Shown here: piece after piece, positions 7,633 to 15,562 of the stretch
Layout: each line of letters opens with the position of its first letter
Position numbering within the stretch: the stretch's first letter is position 1
Position numbers and translations under genes: made by a program
The notes under the pieces: model-generated
What the model saw: only the letters and a program-made list of their open reading frames with translations
What the model was told of the DNA's origin: nothing
The model's database searches: none
Source: an uncultured Gammaproteobacteria bacterium
GTDB taxonomy: Bacteria; Pseudomonadota; Gammaproteobacteria; Arenicellales; UBA868
Assembly (NCBI GenBank): GCA_913051905.1
Contig: CAJXBY010000012.1
Location: 1 to 28,292 of the forward strand
Reading direction: 5' to 3'
DNA: 28,292 nt

Positions 7633-10140
7633 TCAGCCTTCCCGCGTTGCTCTACTGGTATCAAGCGACTGCTCGATGGCCCTTTCCGGAATGGTTGTAT
7701 TTTTGATGCCTGGCACAGATAGGCTGTTCTTCCCCACCAGCAACAGTCCACAGACAATCAAAAGTGCTTTGTGCCACTTGGGTTTAGATGATGTCAAGGC
7801 ATATAACAGACTCAGCATTCCCAGTAGGATCAGGCCGATGGCACCAATCACAAGTTTAGTGTCCGTATAACTCAAAGTAATGTGACTGGTCCCAACAGGA
7901 ACCTGAATTACCATAAAGGCAAAGTTCCCCCTGTGGATTACAGCAACCTCTTCATTCAGGGTTGCACTCCAGTTTGGATGGTAGTTGACAGGTATGAAGA
8001 TCAACGTAGGTTCGTCACTGGTCACCGCGAAGTTAATCTGGCTCATATAGACATTCAAATCAGAAACCAAACACTTTTTGGTCAGCTCTTTTCCGGCAAC
8101 GAGTTCCCGTTGAACAATCACAGGTCGATCTTCGTGATGAACAAGTTCTGACAATTGCTCTGGAACACCGAGCATCTCAGGGTTGATCACCTGGCGCGTC
8201 GCACAGAACACTCTGTCGAGCGGGTCAATCATCTCATAGATTGAGTTCGCTTCATTGCTGAATACCTGCTTGACAAGGTCACTTTCCAGAGGCTGGTTCG
8301 TTACGATAAATCTTGTATTGAGCAACCTAAGAAGCTCCGGATGATGGTCCATAAGAAAGACCACACCGTTTAGCGTCATGGCGACATCACGATAAGCACC
8401 GTGAAGGAATCCTATGTATTCATTCCGCACCGTCGTGGCATAACCACCAACTGTGGCTAATTTGTAATAAGTCAGCACGTTGTGATGATAAGACGTATTG
8501 TCCATCACCACGGCAGACCTGAAATTTCCCGGTGTCGCCTGGATATGCTGGATAACGCTATTCACCGGGAAGTGTTTTTCAGAACTTAAACGGGTATTGA
8601 ATCGATAGGCAGCGGGCATTAATTCATAAAGCGTTATCGCAACCGCCACCAAAATCACGGACCTCGGCAGCCGGCGCCGACTCAATAGACACCCCAGGGC
8701 GATAAATCCGGTCAAATAGGCAAATGCCGGCATGAACACCCAGAGATTCACGAGGTGGTCATATTGAAGTTTGGCAATCAACAGCCACAGAACGATCAGG
8801 ATGAGAGGTAATCCGGCCGAGAAATAATCTCGTGACTGCTGGTCATCAAGGAAAAATGCAAGTCCATACGCGCTGAGAACGATGAATCCGAAAATAATCA
8901 ACGTAATAAACCTGTCGAACTCACCCGAGCCTCCCAATGGAACCAGATTGAACAATCCGACCAGCAGCGGGTTCTTGTTGAAAAGGCCGAATAAAATCAA
9001 CAGAACGATCAGCAACGGCAGAGCCACCGGGTCTTTCCGTCGCAATCCCCCGCAGATTCCGTACAGCGAGAGGTACATGCAGACAACACCAAAAAACGCA
9101 CGGAACTCGACTTCGTTGGTTTTGTACATGGCCTGTAGTTCCGGCGTATGCACGAGGCCACCAAGATAGTGTGGGGACAGCAGTCGAACCACTTCGATAG
9201 GTCTTGGGAACAGATCCGATATCAGACCAGCAAGCAGCTCGAACGAAACCTCACCGTTGAAACTCTTGTATCGGAACGTCTGGGCTCCCCTAAGGCCTTC
9301 TGATATTTCTTCTGCCTGAGACAGAACATCGGGCAACAACAGCAGCGCGATTAGAAGGTAGGCCACATGCAGGCCCAGCCACGACTTGATGGTGTCGACA
9401 AAATCTGCGCCGGATGCCAGGTAGGCCACATTGAATAAACCGATAAATGCAAATGTGTACAGGACAATCTGTGTGTAGCCACTACTGTAGAAAAGAACGA
9501 CACTGATACCGAGTCCCAGAAGCAGTGATAGCGTCGGTCCTTCCCGCAGGATTCGAATATTCAGGAGAAAAATCAATGGAATCCAGAGCTGAGTTGCCAG
9601 GTGTTGCGGAAAAAGCAACCAGACCAGCTGATGGGTGTTATAGGCCCAGGCAATACCTGCCAGGAATGCGATGGCTGGGCGGATCCCAAGCAGCACCAGA
9701 CAGGCGTACATCAGAATTCCGGCGAGACTCAGCCTGAACCAGGTACTCCAGTCGAGCGCATTGGGCACATCCATAAACAACTGGAAAAAACTTGTTGCAA
9801 AGATGCCGGTCCCCTGACCCGTGGTCGGCTGCCCGGTGAGAATGTGCGGCAGATATTCTGTGTTACTACCAGAACGCAGAGACTCCCAGAATATCTTCTT
9901 GTAGGGGTAGTGAGCCGTTGGAGAATCAGCCAGTACACCTTTGGCTACTGAAGTACTCCCAAATTCGACACTCCATGCCGGTTTCTCGAGGATAAAATCA
10001 AAAGCGCTGAGATGTTTTTCCTGGAACAGGACGTCGAACAGATATCCTGCGGCAAGGAGTGCGAACAGACCGAAAAAAAGAAGATGGACTGAATGCCCTT
10101 CAGAAAACTTGCTGGACCGATTCATCAGGTCATTGATCAA
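7633..10140 (-). CDS. YfhO-like polytopic membrane protein
   Basis: This large inner-membrane protein (835 residues) has a transmembrane segment at about 19-38 and more than ten further hydrophobic helices through about residue 500. A soluble, probably periplasmic, region (about 500-755) follows. Two closing helices lie at about 763-782 and 791-804. The soluble region ends with YHPNWSATL (from 720), a pattern typical of YfhO and related GT-C-like membrane proteins. Those are thought to use lipid-linked sugars for surface glycans or lipoteichoic-type modification. The first codon is TTG (10138-10140); an in-frame ATG five codons later (10125) is an equally good start, and neither has a clear ribosome site. 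Sampled lines are 42-48% GC, well below neighbours, which suggests transfer from elsewhere. No glycosyltransferase partner is adjacent, so the function is a family-level guess. Confidence 0.82.
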   Translation of the reverse strand: MINDLMNRSSKFSEGHSVHLLFFGLFALLAAGYLFDVLFQEKHLSAFDFILEKPAWSVEFGSTSVAKGVLADSPTAHYPYKKIFWESLRSGSNTEYLPHILTGQPTTGQGTGIFATSFFQLFMDVPNALDWSTWFRLSLAGILMYACLVLLGIRPAIAFLAGIAWAYNTHQLVWLLFPQHLATQLWIPLIFLLNIRILREGPTLSLLLGLGISVVLFYSSGYTQIVLYTFAFIGLFNVAYLASGADFVDTIKSWLGLHVAYLLIALLLLPDVLSQAEEISEGLRGAQTFRYKSFNGEVSFELLAGLISDLFPRPIEVVRLLSPHYLGGLVHTPELQAMYKTNEVEFRAFFGVVCMYLSLYGICGGLRRKDPVALPLLIVLLILFGLFNKNPLLVGLFNLVPLGGSGEFDRFITLIIFGFIVLSAYGLAFFLDDQQSRDYFSAGLPLILIVLWLLIAKLQYDHLVNLWVFMPAFAYLTGFIALGCLLSRRRLPRSVILVAVAITLYELMPAAYRFNTRLSSEKHFPVNSVIQHIQATPGNFRSAVVMDNTSYHHNVLTYYKLATVGGYATTVRNEYIGFLHGAYRDVAMTLNGVVFLMDHHPELLRLLNTRFIVTNQPLESDLVKQVFSNEANSIYEMIDPLDRVFCATRQVINPEMLGVPEQLSELVHHEDRPVIVQRELVAGKELTKKCLVSDLNVYMSQINFAVTSDEPTLIFIPVNYHPNWSATLNEEVAVIHRGNFAFMVIQVPVGTSHITLSYTDTKLVIGAIGLILLGMLSLLYALTSSKPKWHKALLIVCGLLLVGKNSLSVPGIKNTTIPERAIEQSLDTSRATREG

Positions 10141-10226
10141 CAGTTACTGGACTGTAAATGACGACCGGCTCGCAAAGACCGCAACGCGTCCTTGTTGAAC
10201 CTGGCGATCAAACAGATCACGATCAG

Positions 10227-10895
10227 TTATCGATAGATGCCATCCCACGCCCCGGATTGGGCATCGGCGATCGTGCCATCCGGATTCATTTCCGGCCGAT
10301 TGATGTTGAAAACCGTTTCGGGCTTAACCACGGCATATTGCATATAGCCCATCCGCGCAATCGGCTGCATGGCGCCGGTATCGACCAGACCATCCTTTAC
10401 AAAGCGATCATTGATATAGATTCCAACCACCTCGCCGATCACGATGAAGTGCCCCTGGTCGCTGCCGGGTTCTACATCGGGCAACTCGACTGTTTTCCAG
10501 TGCCGACATTCAAAGGCGGCGGGGCTTTCCTTGACTCTGGGTGGCTTGACGAACTTTGAAGCTGCCGTGGTCAGGCCAGCCAGGGAATATTCATCAGTAT
10601 CGGGCGACACCGGTGCAGATGAAATATTCATTTCTTCGCGTGTATCCCAGGTCGCCATCGAGCAGGTGAATTCGCCGGTCTCGGAAATGTTGCGCAGGCT
10701 GTCCTTGATGTTGGAAGAAGAGAACATCACATAATAAGGCCGGTCACTGACCGCGTTGAAGAAACTGTAAGGTGCGAGATTGCATCTTCCCTCACTGCTC
10801 ACACTGGTGATCCAGCCGATCGGGCGTGGTGCAATCAGAGCTTTGAACGGGTCGTATCGAAGCCCGTGCTTGTTTTCAATCGAATCGTAATGCAT
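10227..10895 (-). CDS. flavin reductase-like FMN-binding protein (DIM6/NTAB type)
   Basis: This 222-residue protein has the split-barrel flavin reductase fold. Diagnostic segments are APRPIGWITSVSSEG (22-36) and NLAPYSFFNAVSDRP (39-53), which bind FMN in this family, followed by MFSSSN and KDSLRNISETGEF. Related proteins either reduce flavin for a two-component monooxygenase or act as stand-alone FMN oxidoreductases. No flavin monooxygenase gene lies in the window, so the partner is unknown. The C-terminal stretch with MGYMQYAVV and FNINRPEM is also common to the family. The ATG at 10895 has AGG eight bases upstream. The gene is divergent from the haloacetate-dehalogenase-type hydrolase across 132 bases, and a shared control region is possible. 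Confidence 0.87.
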   Translation of the reverse strand: MHYDSIENKHGLRYDPFKALIAPRPIGWITSVSSEGRCNLAPYSFFNAVSDRPYYVMFSSSNIKDSLRNISETGEFTCSMATWDTREEMNISSAPVSPDTDEYSLAGLTTAASKFVKPPRVKESPAAFECRHWKTVELPDVEPGSDQGHFIVIGEVVGIYINDRFVKDGLVDTGAMQPIARMGYMQYAVVKPETVFNINRPEMNPDGTIADAQSGAWDGIYR

Positions 10896-11016
10896 GAGTA
10901 CCTGTTCCGCTTAATGTGCCACTGGGAAAAAGGGTTGTACACAACTTTGAGGACTCCTGTCCAGACGGATGACCGACTAATTTCAGCTATATTCGAACCG
11001 AAGTCTATTCATCCAT

Positions 11017-11022
11017 GGAGAA
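11017..11022 (+). promoter_or_regulatory. ribosome binding site fixing the dehalogenase-type start
   Basis: GGAGAA lies five bases before the ATG at 11028. The frame is open further upstream to 10866, but that extension would overlap the divergent gene and has no family similarity, so this site decides the start. Confidence 0.75.
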
Positions 11023-11027
11023 CAGAC

Positions 11028-11921
11028 ATGTTCGAGGGGTTCGAGAAAACAAAGATAGATGCACACGGCTGTCGTATACACCTGGTCCACGGCGGTTCGG
11101 GTCCCGCCCTGCTGCTGCTGCACGGCTATCCGCAAACCCATGTGGAATGGCACAAAGTCGCACCTGCCCTCGCTGAAGAATTCACCGTGGTCTGCCCGGA
11201 TCTGCGCGGCTATGGCGACAGCCAGAAACCCCTGTCGTCAAATGGCGACCTTTCGACCTACTGCAAGCGGACCAGCGCCCGTGACCAGGTCGCGGTGATG
11301 GAACACCTTGGCTTTGAGCGCTTTCACCTGGTCGGACATGACCGTGGCGTGCGTGTCGGATTGCGACTGGCGCTGGACCATCCAGGAAAAGTGATGAGCT
11401 TCACCAATCTGGACGTCATGCCATCTTTGGAAGCTTTTGAAAACATGGATGAATCGCTGGCCTTTTCGTGGTTCCACTGGCATTTGATGCGCCAGCCTTC
11501 CCCGCTGCCGGAAACCGTTTTCAGCGGCAACCCGAAGCTCTTTCTGGATTTCTTTCTCGACGCCTGGACAGCAGTACCGGATAGTTTCACGCAGGAAGCC
11601 TACGATGAGTACCTGCGCTGTTTCTCCGACCCGGATACGGTGCGGGCGATGTGCGCAGACTACCGCGCTGTGGCCTTGGATATCGAGCACGACCAGGCTG
11701 ACCGCGGCGCGTTATTGGACTGTCCCGTTCTCGTCCTGTGGGGAGCGGAGATGTCAAAACGCCCGGGATGGCAGACCGGCAAGGACCTGGATATGATGAC
11801 GGTCTGGCGTCAGCGTGCTTGCGATGTTCGAGGCAAAGCCATAGCCTGTGGTCATTTCATTCCTGAAGAAAATCCGGATGCTCTCGTTTCTGAACTCCGT
11901 GCATTTCTGAAAGAGTGCTGA
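11028..11921 (+). CDS. haloacetate dehalogenase-type alpha/beta hydrolase
   Basis: This 297-residue alpha/beta hydrolase has an aspartate nucleophile: GHDRGVRVG gives D105, R106 and R109. This arrangement matches the Asp-Arg-x-x-Arg of fluoroacetate dehalogenase, in which the arginines bind the carboxylate. Further matches to that enzyme, from memory, are the acid D129 in NLDVMPS, the halide-binding pair H150-W151 in FHWHLMRQPSPLPE, a Tyr in DYRA (Y212), and the base H276 in CGHFIPEENP. All fall 4-7 residues below the numbering I recall for the Rhodopseudomonas enzyme RPA1163. The oxyanion hole is HGYPQ (32-36). The predicted reaction is hydrolysis of a haloacetate to glycolate. Epoxide hydrolases share part of this pattern but usually lack the Arg pair. 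The stop is one base from the convergent epimerase gene. Confidence 0.85.
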   Translation: MFEGFEKTKIDAHGCRIHLVHGGSGPALLLLHGYPQTHVEWHKVAPALAEEFTVVCPDLRGYGDSQKPLSSNGDLSTYCKRTSARDQVAVMEHLGFERFHLVGHDRGVRVGLRLALDHPGKVMSFTNLDVMPSLEAFENMDESLAFSWFHWHLMRQPSPLPETVFSGNPKLFLDFFLDAWTAVPDSFTQEAYDEYLRCFSDPDTVRAMCADYRAVALDIEHDQADRGALLDCPVLVLWGAEMSKRPGWQTGKDLDMMTVWRQRACDVRGKAIACGHFIPEENPDALVSELRAFLKEC

Positions 11922-11922
11922 G

Positions 11923-12858
11923 TCAATCCGACAGTGTTGGGGATCCGTTACCCAGATTGACCGCCTTCAGTAGATCCTCAAAATGCGTACGGGCGCGCCA
12001 ACCAAGTTCAGACTCGGCACGTTGGGCACTGAACATTGACGCTGTGGGCTGGTCGACATAAAGCGCGATGCCTCGGACCGTCTCCTCCGGCATACCCATT
12101 GCAACAGCTCGTTCTACAGTTGGTGCCGGACTCATGGACCAGGGAGCCGTAACCAGATAGACCCGATAAGCAGCAGAAATACGGGTCTCCACTGCGCTGA
12201 CCACGCAGCGCGCGCAGTCTTCCGGCCCGACATAGGATCGGGTGGGTGTTAAGGGCTCCCCGATTGAATCGCCGTCACCCGATTTTCCATTAGGCCACTG
12301 CACCCCGTCCGACTCTGCCAGCGCCTGGACAACACCGCCGAGTAGATCGTCAAAAGCAACAAAAGCCGGTCGCAGGCACACCACCTGCAGTCGCCCCCGG
12401 CGGGCGAAACACTCCGCCGTGATCTCCGCGATTTGCTTGCTCAACCCATACGCCTGGTAGGGCCGGCAGACATGGGTTTCGTCGATCGGCAGGCTGTCCG
12501 GCGGTCGATCGTCGGCAAGGCCCAGAACCGCAACACTGGAACACAGAACGACCCTTTGCACACCGGCTTGTTCAGCAGCTTCCAGTACATTCCAGGTGCC
12601 CTGGACATTCACCTCGAAGAACTGCTGTTCCGGTGCTGAAACCGACGCATCCAGTGCCGCCAGGTGTACAACGGTTTCTACGCCGGTCATCGCCGAACGG
12701 ACGCTGACCCGGTCCAGAACATCTGCCCTGATGTGACCGGCGCATTCAGGTGCAGGGGCTTTATCGAAGGTCCGGACCTGGTGACGGCGATGGCCCAGCG
12801 CTTCGAGCACGTAACGACCGAGCCGGCCACAGGCACCGGTCAGAAGGATGCAGCTCAC
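11923..12858 (-). CDS. NAD-dependent epimerase/dehydrogenase (extended SDR)
   Basis: This 311-residue protein starts at GTG 12858; that start overlaps the Rieske gene stop as GTGA, with CAGGAC just upstream. The longer open frame reaching 13014 is rejected because the extra 52 residues overlap the Rieske gene and have no fold. The N-terminus has the Rossmann signature TGACGRLG (7-14), an Asp (D32) at the end of beta-2 that favours NAD, HLAA (65-68), the catalytic Ser region LCSSVAV (105-111), and Y137-x-x-x-K141 in YGLSK. It belongs to the NAD-dependent epimerase/dehydratase group of extended short-chain dehydrogenases. It is the last gene of the amidotransferase-Rieske operon. It is probably translated by coupling, and it would be suited to oxidising or rearranging the hydroxylated product. 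The substrate is unknown. Confidence 0.87.
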   Translation of the reverse strand: MSCILLTGACGRLGRYVLEALGHRRHQVRTFDKAPAPECAGHIRADVLDRVSVRSAMTGVETVVHLAALDASVSAPEQQFFEVNVQGTWNVLEAAEQAGVQRVVLCSSVAVLGLADDRPPDSLPIDETHVCRPYQAYGLSKQIAEITAECFARRGRLQVVCLRPAFVAFDDLLGGVVQALAESDGVQWPNGKSGDGDSIGEPLTPTRSYVGPEDCARCVVSAVETRISAAYRVYLVTAPWSMSPAPTVERAVAMGMPEETVRGIALYVDQPTASMFSAQRAESELGWRARTHFEDLLKAVNLGNGSPTLSD

Positions 12859-14006
12859 ACCGGGTCCTGTAAAGCGCTCGCAACGCGGGCCCGGAATGCT
12901 GCCGTGGCCTGCTCCCAGAGCGGAGACAGATCGGCGGACCGGGACACAACTGGTGAATGGGCGGTTGCCTGTAAATCTTCCAGAATCGCTATGTCCTGAC
13001 CCATGATTTCGCACCAGGCTTCAGCCGTTTTGTGGCGTTCGGACTCAAGAGCCGGATCCGTTGCATCATCACCCAGAAAGTAGAAGTTCAGGTGTTCGAC
13101 ACAGCGGTCAGGGCCATCAGGCTGGATCGCAACCAGCATCATGTGATGCGGCATCATCTCGATCAGTGTGTTCGGATACAGGGCCAGAATGTCCTGGCCG
13201 GACCGCTGCGCTTCGGTCAGTCCCTTAAACCGCCGGAATTTTAGACCGGAAGACTTTGGTTTATCCGCTGCTCCTGTGGTGTAACAAATTCCGAACACGG
13301 TGCGGTCAAGGTTGACATCCGAGAAGCGACTGGCTGCCGTAACATCGCCCAGCTGTGGATGGACCATCGGCAGATGGTAAGTATCCAGAAAATTCTCAAT
13401 GGCAAACTTCCAGTTTGCGTTTACGGTCAGAGTGCGTTGCTGGCCCAGTCTCAGCAGATCCAGATCGTAATTTCGCCAGCGCTCAGCGAGGGGTGCAAGG
13501 AATTCTGCGAACTCGGGCGCCTGTCCGTCGACGTTGACAAAGACCTGGTCCAGCCACACGGCAACCCGCACGGGCTCCAGTCCATAGTCGGATGCATCGA
13601 AGCCGGGCGGTGCACTCTGATCGCTGAGTTTCCAGTAAGGTGTTCCCCTTAGAGCGCCATCCAATCCATAGGCCCATCCATGGTAAGGACAACGCAGCAG
13701 GCGTTCGCCGTAACAGGCAGACCGAAGAATCCGTGCGCCACGGTGTCGACAGACGTTGTGAAACGCCCGTACCTGCTGTTCGGAATCCCGGGTCAGAATC
13801 AGCGGCAGGCCCGCCACGGACACCGGGACGCAGTCGCCAGTGTGAGGTATGCGGCTGGCAGATCCGGTGTTGACCCAGGTCTTTGCGAATAACTGCTGGT
13901 TCTCGCGTGTGACGTCGCTTTCCTCATGGTAGGTCGCAAATGACCCTTGCCCATCCCTGCGGGCAGACATCACCTGCCGTGGTGGTGCCGGACAACGATC
14001 CGTCAT
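12855..14006 (-). CDS. Rieske non-heme iron oxygenase, alpha subunit
   Basis: This 383-residue protein carries an N-terminal Rieske domain with C86-x-H88 (CRHRG) and C106-x-x-H109 (CPYHGW) for the 2Fe-2S cluster. The catalytic domain has ENFLDTYHLPMVH: bridging D208 and iron ligands H211 and H216. D338 in GQDIAILED is the likely third ligand. It is in the size range of single-component alpha subunits such as those of the choline/glycine betaine/carnitine oxygenase group, rather than of alpha-beta aromatic dioxygenases. The family hydroxylates or demethylates substrates using O2 and electrons from a reductase. Neither a reductase nor a beta subunit is encoded nearby. The ATG overlaps the stop of the PuuD-like gene by four bases (ATGA), and its own stop overlaps the epimerase start. 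Aromatic and quaternary-amine substrates are both possible. Confidence 0.92.
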   Translation of the reverse strand: MTDRCPAPPRQVMSARRDGQGSFATYHEESDVTRENQQLFAKTWVNTGSASRIPHTGDCVPVSVAGLPLILTRDSEQQVRAFHNVCRHRGARILRSACYGERLLRCPYHGWAYGLDGALRGTPYWKLSDQSAPPGFDASDYGLEPVRVAVWLDQVFVNVDGQAPEFAEFLAPLAERWRNYDLDLLRLGQQRTLTVNANWKFAIENFLDTYHLPMVHPQLGDVTAASRFSDVNLDRTVFGICYTTGAADKPKSSGLKFRRFKGLTEAQRSGQDILALYPNTLIEMMPHHMMLVAIQPDGPDRCVEHLNFYFLGDDATDPALESERHKTAEAWCEIMGQDIAILEDLQATAHSPVVSRSADLSPLWEQATAAFRARVASALQDPV

Positions 14007-14779
14007 GGTCTATCCGGTCGCTGCCGGGCCCGTTCCCTGGCTGCATCACCAAAGGACTCGAACAATCGCCGTGACAGCGTGTGGTTTTCCGGTTGCCATT
14101 CCGCATGCCACTGCACACCTACCGTAAATCCGGAGTCCTCTTTGAGTCGAATTCCTTCAATCAGGCCGTCCGGCGACAGCGCCTCGACTTCAAATGGATC
14201 CGCCAGTTGGCTGATACCCTGGCCATGCAAGGAATTCACCAATACTTCATCAGCCCCTGCAATCTCAGCCAGACTCCCGCTCAGCGTCACAGTGTGCCGG
14301 AGGCGAAAGACCTCTTCGATCGTGACGTCGTCATGGCGCGGCATGCGGTGATCTTCCTTGCCCTCCAACAGGTGAACGCGGTAATGCAGGGCTCCGCCCA
14401 TTGCGACATTCATCTCCTGAATACCGCGGCAGATCCCGAAGACCGGCACCTGCTGTTCAATACAGGCCCGAATCAAGGGTAATACAGTGTGGTCACGCCC
14501 GGGGTCTATGGGTTCGTCTTCGGGAAAAGGCTGCCCTGAGAAATGCTGCGGCTCAATATTGGCCCGACCGCCGGGCAGGACCAGACCATCCAGCCTTCCG
14601 GCAAGATCTTCGACATGGTAAGTATCGATCAATCCTGGCAACAGAATCGGGATGCAGTCCACATGCCGGACCACCGACTGGACCACTGTCTGGCCCGTGC
14701 CATACACCTTGAATCGGCCAGTGGCGACTTCCATCAGGCTGGCGGCGATACCAACCAGGGGCTTGGACTCTGTGGCCAT
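14003..14779 (-). CDS. PuuD-like class I glutamine amidotransferase / gamma-glutamyl hydrolase
   Basis: This 258-residue enzyme has the class I glutamine amidotransferase fold of the peptidase C26 family. The nucleophile is C117 in FGICRGIQEMN; the rest of the triad is H225-x-E227 in QWHAEW. These are close to the Cys114/His222/Glu224 I recall for E. coli PuuD, gamma-glutamyl-gamma-aminobutyrate hydrolase. LPGGRANIEP (68-77) and NSLHGQG (182-188) are also family hallmarks. The likely reaction is removal of a gamma-glutamyl group from an amine or amino acid. It is the first gene of a translationally coupled operon with the Rieske oxygenase, which suggests the released or protected amine is the oxygenase substrate or product. 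A plausible promoter lies about 60 bases upstream. The ribosome site before the ATG is weak. Confidence 0.88.
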   Translation of the reverse strand: MATESKPLVGIAASLMEVATGRFKVYGTGQTVVQSVVRHVDCIPILLPGLIDTYHVEDLAGRLDGLVLPGGRANIEPQHFSGQPFPEDEPIDPGRDHTVLPLIRACIEQQVPVFGICRGIQEMNVAMGGALHYRVHLLEGKEDHRMPRHDDVTIEEVFRLRHTVTLSGSLAEIAGADEVLVNSLHGQGISQLADPFEVEALSPDGLIEGIRLKEDSGFTVGVQWHAEWQPENHTLSRRLFESFGDAARERARQRPDRP

Positions 14780-14844
14780 CTATATTAGTTCGAGGAAACC
14801 CGCTCCGTTCCGGATACAAAAGTGCTCTCGTTGAAACGCCGGGC

Positions 14845-14874
14845 AGTATAAACCAGCCTATTTTTAGCCGTAAA
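14845..14874 (-). promoter_or_regulatory. candidate sigma-70 promoter of the amidotransferase-Rieske-epimerase operon
   Basis: On the minus strand TTTACG (14869-14874) and TATACT (14845-14850) are 18 bases apart, giving a leader of roughly 57 bases before the ATG at 14779. The -10 lies inside TGGTTTATACTGC (14843-14855), identical to the element upstream of the desaturase gene. Confidence 0.5.
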
Positions 14875-14943
14875 TTCCGCAACGAAGGGTCAGTGAGACA
14901 CCACAGTCTGGTGAACGCTGTGGAACGGCCGAACCAGCTACGG

Positions 14944-15549
14944 CTATGAAGTGGTCTCGTCCGACTGGTCGTCAAGATCTGCCGACAGCGCCGCGCGCGA
15001 TATATCCTCGAGTCTGCTCTCATGACGGTAAGCCGGATGATCGATTCCGATGTGGACATTCTGGCAGGAACTGAACGCATCGATCATCGACCTTGTGAGC
15101 TCGAATCGAACAAAATGCACTGCGGAAGTCTTCTCGTCTGTCTCCCTCTCCAGATCCTCATTTGCCACCGCTGCGACTCGTTCGAGAGTACCGACCTGCA
15201 GCCACAGCGTCCGTTCGATCCCCAGCAACCGCTCCAGCGCCACCCGCCGTTCCGCGACATCGGGATATTCGATCATCAGAGTGGCTTTGAGGTTTGTACC
15301 GTCCGGAACCAGCGGGTTGTAAGCATCCAGTTCATCCTGGATCTGATTCGATTCGAATATCCGCTCGATCCGCAGCATCTCCTGTACCTGGTACTGCATG
15401 GTCAGGGCATCCTCGAAATACAGTGTCGCATGGGGCCCGACAGCGACACGGCGTGCCTTTTTGTGTGCCATCACCTTGGTGCGGAAATCGTCTCGTTCCA
15501 GAGCATATTGCTCTAGGCTGAGCAGGCTTTCCCGGGTCAATTTCCGCAT
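14944..15549 (-). CDS. DUF3501 family protein
   Basis: This 201-residue protein matches my memory of the DUF3501 family. It begins with the SLEQYALERDDFR motif (11-23), followed by KKARRVAVGPHATLYFED (30-47) and a MQYQVQEMLRIERI helix (51-64). Charged, probably helical segments dominate. There are no transmembrane segments and no signal peptide, and the only cysteine (C161) gives no metal-binding cluster of its own. The function is unknown. It is the last gene of the rubrerythrin operon, 13 bases after the Fe-S protein gene, with an AAAGG ribosome site. The family is known to sit next to rubrerythrin and heterodisulfide reductase-like Fe-S proteins, which points to a shared redox role; that role is inference. 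Confidence 0.8.
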   Translation of the reverse strand: MRKLTRESLLSLEQYALERDDFRTKVMAHKKARRVAVGPHATLYFEDALTMQYQVQEMLRIERIFESNQIQDELDAYNPLVPDGTNLKATLMIEYPDVAERRVALERLLGIERTLWLQVGTLERVAAVANEDLERETDEKTSAVHFVRFELTRSMIDAFSSCQNVHIGIDHPAYRHESRLEDISRAALSADLDDQSDETTS

Positions 15550-15562
15550 CTTGAAACCTTTT

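Noticed and set aside
10866..11027. 54-codon extension of the dehalogenase-type gene
   Set aside because: It overlaps the divergent flavin reductase start and is unrelated to the family; a good ribosome site precedes ATG 11028.
12859..13014. 52-codon upstream extension of the epimerase gene
   Set aside because: It lies entirely inside the Rieske gene, and the Rossmann motif begins at once after the GTG at 12858.
14901..14923. Inverted repeat CCACAG/CTGTGG after the DUF3501-side gap
   Set aside because: It has a six-base stem with an 11-base loop and no T run on either strand, so it does not qualify as a terminator.
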